Part shown: piece after piece, positions 1 to 9,023 of the stretch
Numbering within the stretch: the stretch's first letter is position 1
Layout of the letters: every line of letters starts with the position of its first letter
NCBI RefSeq assembly: GCF_001274945.1
Contig: NZ_LILB01000005.1
Span: 1,564,686-1,628,685, forward strand
Direction of reading: 5' to 3'
Length of the DNA: 64,000 nucleotides
Source: Viridibacillus arvi
GTDB lineage: Bacteria; Bacillota; Bacilli; Bacillales_A; Planococcaceae
Position numbers and translations under genes: made by a program
Notes under the pieces: generated by a model
What the model was told of the DNA's origin: nothing
Database searches by the model: none
Seen by the model: the letters and a program-made list of their open reading frames with translations, nothing else

Positions 1-650
1 TGCTCTCCTGCCCTAGCAGCTTCAATTGCCGCATTCAATGCTAATAAATTTGTTTGGGAAGCAATTTCACGAATGGTTTTCACGATCCCTTTAATAGAAT
101 CAGCTTGACTTTGTAAACTTACTAAATTAACTGTATTTTCCTCTGATTCTCTTGCAATACGATTAATCGTCTCACGCAATTCTTGACTTCTCATTATTCC
201 GGCTTCGGAACGATTATGTAGCTGTTTGGACATGCCTTTTAAATCGTCGGCTACTTCCATAATCATATTCTGGCGCTCTGTTATATTAGTAGCTATTTTC
301 GAAACGCCTACTATTTTATTACTATTTTCAGCATAGATAGGCATATAGGTGGCTTCTAGCCATATTCGATTTCCCGTTGCATCCATTCGTTCAATTTTAT
401 CTTGAAAGCTCTTCCCTGATAGTAAACTTCTCCAAAATCGGTCATAGGACACACTATTTACGAAGGATGGCAAGCAAAATTCTTTATGATTCTTCCCGTA
501 CATTTCTTCCACACTATACCCTAAAGTTTGAGCAAAAAGATTATTTACGTATGCTACTTTTCTATTTAAATCAAATCGTATAATAGCTAAATTTTTTTCA
601 ATGGCTTTCACTACAAGCTCGTCTGTCACCTGGTTTTCTAACACATTCAT
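1..650 (-). CDS. PAS-domain methyl-accepting chemotaxis protein (3' end outside window)
   Basis: Reading leftward from an ATG at 650, behind a GAGGGG ribosome site about 11 bases upstream, the frame stays open to base 1, so about 216 N-terminal residues are visible. The first ~120 residues look like a PAS sensor ([12 protein letters not shown], then a C-terminal NITERQ linker). They are followed by helical sequence ending in the conserved chemoreceptor hairpin tip ([20 protein letters not shown]), the CheA/CheW contact region. No membrane segment precedes it, so this is probably a soluble transducer sensing a redox or small-molecule signal through PAS. The family assignment is secure; the ligand is unknown. 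Confidence 0.9.
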   Translation of the reverse strand, partial: MNVLENQVTDELVVKAIEKNLAIIRFDLNRKVAYVNNLFAQTLGYSVEEMYGKNHKEFCLPSFVNSVSYDRFWRSLLSGKSFQDKIERMDATGNRIWLEATYMPIYAENSNKIVGVSKIATNITERQNMIMEVADDLKGMSKQLHNRSEAGIMRSQELRETINRIARESEENTVNLVSLQSQADSIKGIVKTIREIASQTNLLALNAAIEAARAGE

Positions 651-911
651 ATTAACCAACCCCTCTTATTTGAATATTCATTTCATTATTACTCAACGTA
701 TTTCTCTTAAATTTTTCTATAAAAATGTATCTAATTTGTTTGAATTAATTTTTATTCTCGTTCCAATATGACAGTGCTGTTATATATCTAAAATTATGTA
801 ATGATTCTGTATCCTACTAAATAGTCCAATTGTGTAAATATTATATTCTATAAACGTTTTAGAATTTCCTCTTCAAAACTATAGTGCCTATCAGCCTATC
901 TCACTTCAATA

Positions 912-1373
912 TCATAAATACTCATCTTTCCCCTCCATTTCATTTAGTTGTGTTAATAACTCGTTTAATTCATTTAACCGTGATTTCAATGCTCCGTCTT
1001 GCACTATTAATGTTTCACATTCCGATACTTTATTGAGAATCTCTTTGGTAATTAAAGTTTCTTGTAGCTGCGCTTTTTCTGTAAGCGACACAATGATAGC
1101 TCGCTTATCTTGAGTAGAAACTTTCTTTGTTACCCACCCTTTATCAACCAACTTATTTATTATGGGATTTAGTGTGCCTATGCCTAAACACACCTTTTCA
1201 CTAAGCTGTTTCACCAATAATTGATCCTTCTCCCAAAGAGCTAAAAGCACCAAATATTGTGGATATGTTAAATCAAAAGGTTCTAAAATTCGGCGATATA
1301 ATTTTGCAAATTGATTTGCTGCCTTATAAACTTCAAAACAAAGCTGATTGTCTAATTTAAATGATTTATTCAC
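912..1373 (-). CDS. MarR-family regulator, OhrR-like, with N-terminal cysteine
   Basis: 153 residues, GTG start with GGAGAG 7 bases upstream. The N-terminus (LDNQLCFEVYKAANQFAKLYR) and TYPQYLVLLALWE align with OhrR/SarZ regulators, followed by the winged-helix segment (VKQLSEKVCLGIGTLNPIINKL) and the wing with DKR. Cys12 sits where OhrR carries its peroxide-sensing cysteine; a second Cys (in EKVCLG) lies in the DNA-binding domain. OhrR represses an organic hydroperoxide resistance gene until the cysteine is oxidised. No ohr gene is present here, so the target is either autoregulation through the adjacent palindrome or a remote gene. Redox sensing is inferred from the cysteine position. Confidence 0.85.
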   Translation of the reverse strand: MNKSFKLDNQLCFEVYKAANQFAKLYRRILEPFDLTYPQYLVLLALWEKDQLLVKQLSEKVCLGIGTLNPIINKLVDKGWVTKKVSTQDKRAIIVSLTEKAQLQETLITKEILNKVSECETLIVQDGALKSRLNELNELLTQLNEMEGKDEYL

Positions 1374-1389
1374 ATTACTCTCTCCATTA

Positions 1390-1413
1390 AAATATATCGT
1401 ATACGATATATTT
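1390..1413. promoter_or_regulatory. 24-bp perfect palindrome, probable MarR/OhrR operator
   Basis: A perfect dyad centred between 1401 and 1402 (core TATCGTATACGATA, extended by AT pairs on both sides to 24 bp) lies 17 bases upstream of the regulator's GTG, next to its ribosome site. MarR dimers bind such palindromes and usually repress their own gene. The position is well suited to autorepression; binding by this protein is inferred. Confidence 0.7.
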
Positions 1414-1521
1414 ATTTTATTTTACATTTCGATAAATGTAAATTTTTAGTTAAAATATATTTCCTACTTCTATAATGAGTATTTTTCTTTATGAAACTGC
1501 AGATAAATAAGAAATAAAAGG

Positions 1522-1554
1522 AATAATAAAACGCATGTAAATATACATGCGTTT
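1522..1554 (-). terminator. Rho-independent terminator after 5'-nucleotidase
   Basis: An 11-bp perfect stem (1529-1539 with 1544-1554, four-base loop) is followed on the minus strand by TTTTATTATT. It lies 36 bases beyond the nucleotidase stop. Confidence 0.85.
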
Positions 1555-1589
1555 GTTAAATTATAAATATATTAAATAGAGAATATACG

Positions 1590-3158
1590 TTACAAAACTA
1601 CCCGCCAATTATTATTACATGTCGCTGTAATCTCCTTCATTTCTAGTAACTCATTTGCAATAAGTTCGGTCATATCTGTTTGAATTTCTTTTAAAATAGG
1701 TCTCCCTTTGAACATTTCAAAATTACCTGCCCCGCTTGCACGATAGCTATTCATCACCACTGTAAATTGTCTATCCATATCTATTGGTGAATCTTCGTAT
1801 AAAAGTTTTGTAACTCGTGCACCAATAGGATTGGAAATCTTCAATTCGTATTCAATTCCCTCCCACATATCGTAGTTAAAATGCTGAGCTTTAGGTTCAG
1901 CAAACATTGGATTTACAATGAGTTCTCCATTATTCTCACTAAAATAAGTCCCACATTGCTCTAGTGCATCTTTTATATCTTGCCCTGTCAATTGCAGTAC
2001 TTTTAATGTATTTGGATAAATATAATTTGAAACAATATCACGCATTGTGACAGAATTGCTAAATCCGTTTGCCTCGTTATTAAATAATGCTGTATTCGAA
2101 ATCATTGCTCCTGTAACTTTCATTTGAAGTTTATTTATAAACTCTACATAAGGATGGTCTGCCAAACGTGTTTGAAAAGCATCAACAATTTGCATATCCC
2201 CTTGAATCTCACCAATTTTTTGATCCAGCCATTGCTCCGTTTCCTCTTGAATTGTCGCAATAGCCTCGAGTGTGGCCACATTTGCTGGAACACTTTCATC
2301 AATTGTAATGAGCTTTGATTCATGCTCTACCCTTACTACCTTCCCGCTTAGATCGTGAGAAATGGAAAGAATAATTTCTCCAAGTGCCTGTCCTTGTGTT
2401 CCTGGTTGTATGATAGAAACTCCATTCAATTTATCAGCTAGTAAGCGATGTTGATGGCCTGTAATAAGCACGTCAATGCTTGGTATCTTTTCACAAATAG
2501 CATAACCTTGATTTTCCCCAGTATCTTGTTCTGTAAATTCCCCTGTTTCTAAATGGCGCTCGAATCCGCCATGATACGCAACGATTAACACATCTACATT
2601 TTCTTCTTGATGTATGTGATTGCACCAATATTCAGTTGATTGCAAAGCATCTTCAAATCGTAAACCTTCTATATGAGCTGCCTCTTCCCATAACGGTACA
2701 AAGTGTGTCGTAACCCCGAGAATCGCGAGTCTAATACCTTCTATCTCTTTAATAATATATGGCTTCCCGAAATATGGATTTCCACTATCTTGATGAACAA
2801 TATTCGCGCCTAACCACGGAAATTGAGATTTCTCAACAACATTTGATAATGTTTTTAATCCAAAGTTAAATTCGTGATTGCCAAAAATAGCAGCATCATA
2901 GCTTAAATAATTTGCTACTTGAATGATTGGATTATCCATTTCCGAGTGAAATTTGGAATGGAAATATGTTAGCGGACTACCTTGTATTAAATCTCCATTA
3001 TCTATCAATAACACTTGTCCTATCCTTCTTCTTTGTTGAATAATGGTCGCTATTTTTGCTAATCCCATAGGTGCTTCTGTTTTATCTCGATACAATGTTG
3101 GGTATACATATCCGTGAATATCACTTGTTATCAGCAGGTGAATCTTTGTTTCTTTCAT
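1590..3158 (-). CDS. Metallophosphatase / 5'-nucleotidase (UDP-sugar hydrolase family)
   Basis: 522 residues, ATG start behind GGAGGAGGG. The N-terminal calcineurin-like domain carries the metal ligands in order: DIH (Asp13, His15), GD in IDNGDLIQG, GNHE at about 93-96, YHGG, and GHQH near 235. The C-terminal half (from about 320) matches the 5'-nucleotidase substrate-binding domain, including NSYRASGAGNF. Most relatives are exported, but no signal peptide is visible here, so this is probably a cytoplasmic enzyme like Bacillus subtilis YunD. It is transcribed away from phnD across a shared 180-bp region containing PhoP-type repeats, which suggests a phosphate-scavenging role. The exact substrate (nucleotide, cyclic nucleotide or UDP-sugar) cannot be told from sequence. 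Confidence 0.9.
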   Translation of the reverse strand: MKETKIHLLITSDIHGYVYPTLYRDKTEAPMGLAKIATIIQQRRRIGQVLLIDNGDLIQGSPLTYFHSKFHSEMDNPIIQVANYLSYDAAIFGNHEFNFGLKTLSNVVEKSQFPWLGANIVHQDSGNPYFGKPYIIKEIEGIRLAILGVTTHFVPLWEEAAHIEGLRFEDALQSTEYWCNHIHQEENVDVLIVAYHGGFERHLETGEFTEQDTGENQGYAICEKIPSIDVLITGHQHRLLADKLNGVSIIQPGTQGQALGEIILSISHDLSGKVVRVEHESKLITIDESVPANVATLEAIATIQEETEQWLDQKIGEIQGDMQIVDAFQTRLADHPYVEFINKLQMKVTGAMISNTALFNNEANGFSNSVTMRDIVSNYIYPNTLKVLQLTGQDIKDALEQCGTYFSENNGELIVNPMFAEPKAQHFNYDMWEGIEYELKISNPIGARVTKLLYEDSPIDMDRQFTVVMNSYRASGAGNFEMFKGRPILKEIQTDMTELIANELLEMKEITATCNNNWRVVL

Positions 3159-3250
3159 AAGGGCCCTCCTCCAAAAATCTTCATTACTATTTTTACATCT
3201 CTTCTTATATTAACAAAACTTGTAAACTACCCTGTCTTCTTTTGGTAATA

Positions 3251-3289
3251 TTTACATCATATTGACATATAGTTAACATTAGAATGTTA
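3251..3289 (+). promoter_or_regulatory. Tandem PhoP-type (Pho box) repeats upstream of phnD
   Basis: Hexamers TTTACA (3251), TTGACA (3262), TTAACA (3273) and the weaker ATGTTA (3284) recur every 11 bases with 5-base spacers. Bacillus PhoP binds direct TT(A/T/C)ACA repeats with exactly this periodicity. The block ends about 50 bases before the phnD start, with an AT-rich -10 candidate (TATATT, about 3289-3294) just after it. Phosphate-starvation activation is therefore likely. The divergent nucleotidase side has only one good reverse-strand hexamer. Confidence 0.75.
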
Positions 3290-3341
3290 TATTTCAAATG
3301 TAATTTAATTCAATAAACTTACATTAGGAGGTTTTCATTTT

Positions 3342-4271
3342 ATGTTTAAGAAATTAGGTATAGTTACCGCTATGTTAGCGATAATTACAGGGCTTTTAGT
3401 TGGGTGTAGCGAGGATGATGAAAATAGTGCTAGTAAAGAGGACGGCTATGTACCAAAAGAATTATCGGTTCAATTTGTACCTTCTCAAACAGCAGATACA
3501 CTTGAAGCAAAAGCAAAACCTTTAGAAAAATTGCTAAGTGACGAACTTGGTATTCCAGTTAAAGTAAGTGTTTCAACAAACTACAACACGATTATTGAAG
3601 CAATGGACTCTAAAAAGGTTGATGTTGGATTTTTGCCTCCTAGTGCTTATGTTTTAGCAAAAGAAAAAGGAGCAGCAGAAGTCATTTTACAATCACAACG
3701 TTACGGAGTTGATGATGCAACAGGTCAACCAACAGACCAATTAGTCGATGGCTATAAGTCTCTTTTCGTTGTAAAAGCAGATTCTAAAATTAATAATGTG
3801 AAAGATTTGAAAGGCAAAAAAATTGCCTTCCAAGATGTTACTTCTTCTGCTGGTTACGTATGGCCAGCTGCAACATTATTAGCAAATGGGATTGATCCAC
3901 TAAAAGATGTTACAGGCGTTACAGTTAAAGGGCATGATCAAGGCATTATTTCTGTTCTTAATGGGGATGTAGATGCAGCCGTTGTATTCCAAGATGCACG
4001 TAATACTGTTATGAAAGATTATCCAACTGTTTTCAAGGATACGAAAGTAATCGAATTTACTGAGATGATACCAAATGATACGATTGCTGTTCGTTCAGAT
4101 ATGAATGAAAAATGGTCAGAAAAAATTACCGATGCATTTATCAATATCGGTAAAGATCCTAAAGGTCATGAAATTATTAAAGAAATCTACACACATGAAG
4201 GTTATGTAAAATCTGATGATAGTAAGTTTGATATTGTTCGTGAATATGCAGAGAAAGTAAAAACAGAGTAA
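3342..4271 (+). CDS. phnD: Phosphonate/phosphite ABC transporter substrate-binding lipoprotein
   Basis: 309 residues starting at ATG behind AGGAGG. The N-terminus is a lipoprotein signal (hydrophobic run, lipobox LLVGC, Cys22), so the mature protein is anchored outside the membrane. The body matches PhnD-type periplasmic binding proteins: VQFVPSQTADTLEAKAKPLE, a helix-hinge fold, and LKGKKIAFQDVTSSAGYVWP, which forms the phosphonate/phosphite pocket. It is the first gene of a four-gene importer and sits behind the Pho repeats. Whether it prefers phosphonates, phosphite or another P compound is not decidable; no C-P lyase genes are present in the window. Confidence 0.93.
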   Translation: MFKKLGIVTAMLAIITGLLVGCSEDDENSASKEDGYVPKELSVQFVPSQTADTLEAKAKPLEKLLSDELGIPVKVSVSTNYNTIIEAMDSKKVDVGFLPPSAYVLAKEKGAAEVILQSQRYGVDDATGQPTDQLVDGYKSLFVVKADSKINNVKDLKGKKIAFQDVTSSAGYVWPAATLLANGIDPLKDVTGVTVKGHDQGIISVLNGDVDAAVVFQDARNTVMKDYPTVFKDTKVIEFTEMIPNDTIAVRSDMNEKWSEKITDAFINIGKDPKGHEIIKEIYTHEGYVKSDDSKFDIVREYAEKVKTE

Positions 4272-4366
4272 TTATTATAGGGGTGTATTAATGGTATTTA
4301 GCCACTTAATATACCCCCTTATTCATCATTCAATTGATATTGAATAAAGGAGGTTGTGGAAATTAC

Positions 4367-5152
4367 GTGATTGAATTTAAACAAGTATCTAAAATTTATC
4401 CAAATGGCGTTGTCGGACTTGATAATATTAATTTAACGATTAAAAAGGGTGAATTTGTCGTAATCGTTGGTTTATCCGGCGCTGGTAAGTCCACTTTTCT
4501 TCGTTCTATCAATCGCCTGCACGAGATTACTTCAGGTGAGATTATCATAGACAATACTTCCATAACAAAAGCAAAAGGTAAACAACTCCTTAAAATTCGC
4601 CGGGATATAGGAATGATTTTTCAAAGTTTCAATTTAGTAAAACGATCTACTGTCATCCGAAATGTACTCGCGGGGCGTGTCGGTTATCATTCTACAATGC
4701 GCACCCTATTAGGTCTATTCCCACCAGAAGATAAAAAGTTAGCAATGCGTGCACTAGAACGGGTCAATATTATCGATAAGGCGTATTCAAGATCCGACCA
4801 ATTATCCGGAGGTCAGCAACAACGTGTCTCTATTGCACGCGCGCTAGCCCAAGAAGCAAAAATTATTCTAGCGGACGAACCTGTCGCTTCATTAGATCCA
4901 TTAACTACGGTACAAGTTTTAGAAGATTTAAAAACTATTAATGTTGAGCTTGGTATCACTTTAGTAGTTAATTTACATTCAATCGAATTAGCAAGACAAT
5001 ATGCTACACGAATTATAGGGCTACAAGAAGGGCGTGTAGTTTTCGATGGTCCTGTAGAACAGGCAACAGATGAACGCTTTAAAGAAATTTATGGCCAACC
5101 GTTTGAGGTGAAGAATAATGAGGAAAGCGTTAACTTACCCATCTCACACTGA
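4367..5152 (+). CDS. phnC: Phosphonate/phosphite ABC transporter ATP-binding protein
   Basis: The start chosen is GTG 4367, giving 261 residues beginning [14 protein letters not shown], the usual PhnC N-terminus. Upstream in-frame TTG codons would add unrelated residues and lie before the AAAGGAGG site at 4346-4353. The protein has Walker A GLSGAGKS (about 35-42), a Q-loop ([11 protein letters not shown]), signature [15 protein letters not shown], Walker [14 protein letters not shown] and a switch histidine in VNLHSIELA. It energises import with the two PhnE permeases. The 3' end overlaps the next gene by 35 bases, indicating translational coupling. Confidence 0.93.
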   Translation: MIEFKQVSKIYPNGVVGLDNINLTIKKGEFVVIVGLSGAGKSTFLRSINRLHEITSGEIIIDNTSITKAKGKQLLKIRRDIGMIFQSFNLVKRSTVIRNVLAGRVGYHSTMRTLLGLFPPEDKKLAMRALERVNIIDKAYSRSDQLSGGQQQRVSIARALAQEAKIILADEPVASLDPLTTVQVLEDLKTINVELGITLVVNLHSIELARQYATRIIGLQEGRVVFDGPVEQATDERFKEIYGQPFEVKNNEESVNLPISH

Positions 5153-5924
5153 ACTTTCAAGTATGAGTATGCGAAGGAAAAAACATGTATGGACTGCTCT
5201 ATTCCTAATACTGCTATTTGCATGGAGTTTATGGCAAACTGAGTCGTCTCTTTTGGATTTCATTAATGGTTTTTCGAATATGTTTGATTTATTAATACAA
5301 ATGGTACCACCGAATTGGGCTTATTTTGATAATGTAGTACCACCAATGCTAGATACCATTCGCATGGCTTTATTAGGAACTACAATTGGGGCAATTCTAG
5401 CTATTCCATTCGCTCTGCTTTCAGCAAGTAATGTATTCAAAAACAAAGCACTCTATTATCCTATACGTTTCATCTTGAATCTTATCCGGACCATCCCAGA
5501 ACTTTTACTCGCAGCAATTTTTGTCGCAATTCTTGGATTAGGTCCATTACCAGGAATATTTGCTCTAGGAATTTTCTCGATGGGCATTATTGCAAAACTT
5601 ACTTATGAAGCTACGGAAGGCATAGATCCCGGTCCACTAGAAGCCATGACAGCTGTTGGAGCGAATAAGATACAGTGGATTGCCTATTCAGTAGTACCAC
5701 AAGTAACTCCCTACTACATTTCCTTTGTACTATATGCTCTTGAGATTAATGTAAGAGCAGCAGCCATTTTAGGACTAGTAGGTGCAGGTGGTATTGGAGA
5801 ATACTATGATAAAACGCTCGGTTTCTTAGAATACGATAAAGTAAGTACCATTATCATTTGTACATTACTTGTTGTTTTGGCAATCGATTACGTAAGTATG
5901 AAGCTACGGGAGAAATTATTATGA
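5118..5924 (+). CDS. phnE: Phosphonate/phosphite ABC transporter permease, first copy
   Basis: 268 residues, ATG start behind GAGGTGAAG, overlapping the end of phnC. It has an N-terminal anchor ([15 protein letters not shown]) and about five to six membrane spans of the binding-protein-dependent permease fold. The cytoplasmic EAA loop is at [20 protein letters not shown], and the C-terminal [20 protein letters not shown] motif is typical of PhnE. It is about 25-30% similar by eye to the following permease, so the channel is probably a heterodimer. Confidence 0.92.
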   Translation: MRKALTYPSHTELSSMSMRRKKHVWTALFLILLFAWSLWQTESSLLDFINGFSNMFDLLIQMVPPNWAYFDNVVPPMLDTIRMALLGTTIGAILAIPFALLSASNVFKNKALYYPIRFILNLIRTIPELLLAAIFVAILGLGPLPGIFALGIFSMGIIAKLTYEATEGIDPGPLEAMTAVGANKIQWIAYSVVPQVTPYYISFVLYALEINVRAAAILGLVGAGGIGEYYDKTLGFLEYDKVSTIIICTLLVVLAIDYVSMKLREKLL

Positions 5925-6721
5925 AGAATGCCGCTTATCCTATAAAACCAAAACGTTCGAGATGGAAACTCTGGTCAATCTATATTGTGTTGTTCTTGAT
6001 ATATGTGTGGGCATTATCTGGCGTTCCCTTAGAAGGATTTAAAGAAACAGCTGGACAAATTTCGAAAGCTATTATTAATGGTCTTTTTTCTCCAGATTGG
6101 GATTATGTTTATTTACCTGAAGGTGAAGATTTACTACGCGGGTTACTTGATACATTAGCGATAGCGATTTTAGGAACTTTCGTCTCTGCATTCTTATGTG
6201 TCCCATTTGCATTTTGGGCTGCAAATAATTTATCCAAAGGCGTAATACTGACTCAATCTGGAAAATTCATGTTGAGTTTCGTCCGAACATTTCCTGAGCT
6301 GGTCATGGCATTAATATTCATCAAAGTTGTAGGACCAGGTTCTTTTGCAGGTGTACTTGCTTTAGGGCTTCACTCTATTGGGATGCTTGGTAAATTATTT
6401 GCTGAAGAAATTGAAAACATAGACCTTGGACCAACTGAAGCATTAAAGGCTACTGGAGCAAATCCAATCCAAATGTTATGGTTTGCCGTTGTACCACAAG
6501 TCATTCCTGGCTTTATATCTTATACATTGTATCGTTTTGAGATTAACCTTCGCTCTGCCAGTGTGTTAGGTATTATTGGAGCAGGAGGTATTGGAACACC
6601 GTTAATATTCGCTATTCAATCACGGAACTGGAGTAGAGTTGGTATTATTTTATTAGGCATTATTGTGATGGTCACGATTATTGATATGATTTCTAGCTCG
6701 ATTCGAAAAAGAATCGTTTAA
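5921..6721 (+). CDS. phnE: Phosphonate/phosphite ABC transporter permease, second copy
   Basis: ATG 5921 is chosen because it forms an ATGA overlap with the previous stop and follows GGGAGAAA; an earlier in-frame start at 5858 would add residues from inside the upstream gene. The 266-residue protein has the same permease fold: an EAA loop in ENIDLGPTEALKATGANPIQ and FEINLRSASVLGIIGAGGIGTP near the C-terminus. Duplicated phnE genes are common in Gram-positive phn operons. This is the last intact gene of the operon; the exported-protein pseudogene follows 38 bases later. Confidence 0.92.
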   Translation: MKNAAYPIKPKRSRWKLWSIYIVLFLIYVWALSGVPLEGFKETAGQISKAIINGLFSPDWDYVYLPEGEDLLRGLLDTLAIAILGTFVSAFLCVPFAFWAANNLSKGVILTQSGKFMLSFVRTFPELVMALIFIKVVGPGSFAGVLALGLHSIGMLGKLFAEEIENIDLGPTEALKATGANPIQMLWFAVVPQVIPGFISYTLYRFEINLRSASVLGIIGAGGIGTPLIFAIQSRNWSRVGIILLGIIVMVTIIDMISSSIRKRIV

Positions 6722-6759
6722 ACTCTTCTTTCAAAATCAACCATTAGGCGGAAACTGAA

Positions 6760-7303
6760 ATGAAAAGATTCCTGTTACGAAGTATTGTTGCATTTATTGC
6801 TCTCCTTGCGTTAGTAGCCAATATGGACATCAGTTTTGCAGAGAATTCTTCTGATCCTGCACCCGCATTAGTTCCATCAACACCGAATTGAAAAAAAGTA
6901 TTGTTTGATAATAGTCATGGACAAACTGCCGGTCAAGCAGATTGGGTCATTAATGGAGCATTCTCAGATTTTGCTAATGCACTAGTTGCCGAAGATTATT
7001 ATGTTAAAGAACATCGTAGTGCTAACCCTTTAACATTACAAGACTTACAAGGTTATGATGTATTCGTAATTCCAGAAGCTCAAATTCCTTTTAAGAAATC
7101 TGAGCAAGAAGCAATTGCTACATTTGCAGAGCAAGGTGGGGGTGTATTTTTTATCGCTGACCACTACAATGCAGACAGAAATTTAAATCGTTGGGACTCC
7201 AATGAAGTCATGAATGGCTGGCGTAGAGGTGCTTATAGCAAACCTTCGCCTTCGTTTAGGTTCTGGAAATAATGTATTAACAAATACAGTAGATTTGGAC
7301 TAA
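6760..7303 (+). pseudogene. Decayed exported protein, glutamine-amidotransferase-like fold
   Basis: From ATG 6760 a clear signal peptide is read (MKRFLLRSIVAFIALLALVA... cleaved near SFA), but TGA at 6889-6891 stops it after 43 residues. The same frame continues with convincing protein: KKVLFDNSHGQTAGQADWVI, then DLQGYDVFVIPEAQIPF and GGGVFFIADHYNADRN, resembling ThuA/DUF4350-like class-I-amidotransferase folds. After GAYSK the frame breaks. A plausible C-terminal tail (GSGNNVLTNTVDLD) is read in another frame to a stop at 7301-7303, implying an internal deletion with frameshift. At least two lesions are seen, so the gene is dead. It was probably part of the phn operon. Confidence 0.8.
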
Positions 7304-7346
7304 ATAATATTTAAGTATGCCATTTAGAAGCGATTAAACAATTATG

Positions 7347-7387
7347 GAACCTATTTGGGAGGTTAACTTTCAAATAGGTTCTTTTTT
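7347..7387 (+). terminator. Terminator closing the phn locus
   Basis: An 11-bp perfect inverted repeat (GAACCTATTTG at 7347-7357 with its complement at 7371-7381) is followed by six T. It ends transcription from the phn operon and its pseudogene. Confidence 0.9.
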
Positions 7388-7478
7388 CTCTATTTTAATA
7401 CTTGCATATACTTTTCCATTCCTTCACAAAGCATGTAAAATACTTTATAGCATTATAAATCTACAGAGGAGGCACTTT

Positions 7479-8036
7479 ATGCTAAAACGTTTAGTCATCA
7501 CTGGCTACAAAGCACATGAGCTAGGCATTTTTAATGATCAACACCCCGGTATACCGATTATAAAGAAGGCGTTACATAATCAATTGATTTCCTTAATTAA
7601 CGATGGATTAGAATGGGTTATTTTAAGTGGTCAACTTGGTGTAGAAACTTGGGCAGCAGAAGTTGTACAAGAACTGCAAATTGAATATCCAGAGTTAAAA
7701 TATGCGATTATCACGCCATTTCTGGATCAACAAAAGAATTGGAATGAACAAAAACAAGAAAAATACGATATGATTGCGGCAAAAGCAAACTTTGTGACGA
7801 GTTTAACGAAGCGACCATATGAAGCACCTTGGCAATTTATCGAGAAAAATAAATTTCTCATAAAAAATTCAGATGGTATTCTCATTATTTATGATGAAGA
7901 AAACGACGGCTCTCCTAAATATATAAAAAAGCTTGCCGAGCTGTATGCCGACAAGCATGATTACACGACTCTCAACATTAACGCCTATGATTTACAGGTT
8001 GTTGCTGAAGAAGAACAGATGAAAGAATGGGACTAG
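7479..8036 (+). CDS. ypsA: YpsA-like SLOG-family protein (DUF1273)
   Basis: ATG 7479 is preceded by AGAGGAGG with 7-base spacing. The longer frame from 7344 runs through the terminator and is rejected. The 185-residue product (MLKRLVITGYKAHELGIF..., VILSGQLGVETWAAEV, FLIKNSDGILIIYDEEN) matches the YpsA branch of the SLOG superfamily, a Rossmann-like nucleotide-binding fold. In Bacillus and Staphylococcus YpsA has been linked to cell division and stress. It stands alone here rather than beside gpsB. Its stop codon shares the four bases CTAG with the convergent downstream gene. Confidence 0.88.
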   Translation: MLKRLVITGYKAHELGIFNDQHPGIPIIKKALHNQLISLINDGLEWVILSGQLGVETWAAEVVQELQIEYPELKYAIITPFLDQQKNWNEQKQEKYDMIAAKANFVTSLTKRPYEAPWQFIEKNKFLIKNSDGILIIYDEENDGSPKYIKKLAELYADKHDYTTLNINAYDLQVVAEEEQMKEWD

Positions 8037-8920
8037 TTTTTAGAGGAGAGTTTTTTTGTTCTCAATGAAATCGTAACTCCACACACAATCACAATTCCAC
8101 CTAATAATTGAAATAAGTCAATTGGCGTTCCCAGTACAATTAAACCAACAATCATCGCAATAAATGGTTCCAAATTCATCAACAACGAGGCATTAGATGC
8201 TCCTACTTTCTGAATCGAGTTATTCCAAAGATAAGTACATAGACCGTGCATAATAATCGCTGTAACTATTAATAGTAACCAATATGATAATGGAACTGTA
8301 AGGGCTTGCTCCATATACTTCCACTGCACAAATGGTAGCAACCCAATTAAACCAAAAATATTACTATAAAAAGTTATAACGCCGGGTGGCATCGATTTTG
8401 AAAGTTGTTGAACAAAAATGAGGAAAATAGAAAAGGATAGCATTGTTAATGTTATTAGTAATTCGCCTTTACCAAAGTGTATTGTCACAAACGAACCATT
8501 CGTTATGACTAGCCAAACACCAAGTAAGGCAGCTAATGAGCCGAACCAAAATACTTTTTTCTTTCGCTCCTTAAAAAAGACTACAGATAAAATAGCCGTC
8601 ATTATAGGGGATAACGCTAAAATAAGAGCAGCTTTAACCGGTTCTGAATATTGTAAACTGGCATAAAAACTCCATTGATTGAGGGTAATACCAATAAGCC
8701 CCGCAATAACTAATATTAGAAAACCCTTTTTAGATAGCCTATAATTTCTTACATCTCTAAAAGTAATGCTCCATAAAAATAGCACTATAAAAATTAATCG
8801 AATAAACGCAATAACACTTGGAGCAAATACATTTACTAATATAGCACCAAAAATAAAATTACTACCCCAAGCAAAAACACAACAAAATAAAATGAAATAC
8901 GTAAATAATTGATTTTTCAT
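8033..8920 (-). CDS. EamA-family (DMT) transporter
   Basis: ATG 8920 with AAAGG about 8 bases upstream gives 295 residues; a TTG six codons earlier lacks a ribosome site. The protein has ten hydrophobic segments in two EamA repeats. The first starts YFILFCCVFAWGSNFIFGAI, and the second ends GGIVIVCGVTISL. Such proteins export amino acids, nucleobases or other metabolites. The amidohydrolase genes lie 103 bases upstream on the same strand across a stem-loop, so a functional link (export of a breakdown product) is possible but unproven. Confidence 0.88.
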   Translation of the reverse strand: MKNQLFTYFILFCCVFAWGSNFIFGAILVNVFAPSVIAFIRLIFIVLFLWSITFRDVRNYRLSKKGFLILVIAGLIGITLNQWSFYASLQYSEPVKAALILALSPIMTAILSVVFFKERKKKVFWFGSLAALLGVWLVITNGSFVTIHFGKGELLITLTMLSFSIFLIFVQQLSKSMPPGVITFYSNIFGLIGLLPFVQWKYMEQALTVPLSYWLLLIVTAIIMHGLCTYLWNNSIQKVGASNASLLMNLEPFIAMIVGLIVLGTPIDLFQLLGGIVIVCGVTISLRTKKLSSKN

Positions 8921-8962
8921 AAAAATACCTTTCTTCAATTTTCCAGCTTTTCTAAAATGCTA

Positions 8963-9017
8963 AGAGGATACCCTCTAGGAAATACAACAATCACCGTTTC
9001 CTTTCGGGTTATCCTCT
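8963..9017 (-). promoter_or_regulatory. Nested stem-loop between amidohydrolase and EamA genes
   Basis: An outer arm AGAGGATACCC (8963-8973) pairs with GGGTTATCCTCT (9006-9017) with one bulge, and an inner AGGAAA pairs with TTTCCT. There is no clean run of T afterwards on the minus strand. It may be a weak terminator or an attenuator reducing transcription into the transporter; it does not match a riboswitch class I recognise. Confidence 0.5.
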
Positions 9018-9023
9018 CATTAT

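Noticed and set aside
377-583. 68-codon frame opposite the chemoreceptor gene
   Set aside because: Shadow of the PAS domain coding sequence with no start signals.
6889-6900. TGA readthrough or selenocysteine recoding in the exported-protein gene
   Set aside because: No SECIS-like structure was seen, and the frame also breaks further on, so simple decay explains it.
8963-9017. A guanidine or other riboswitch before the EamA gene
   Set aside because: The nested hairpin lacks the conserved guanidine-I, -II or -III blocks.
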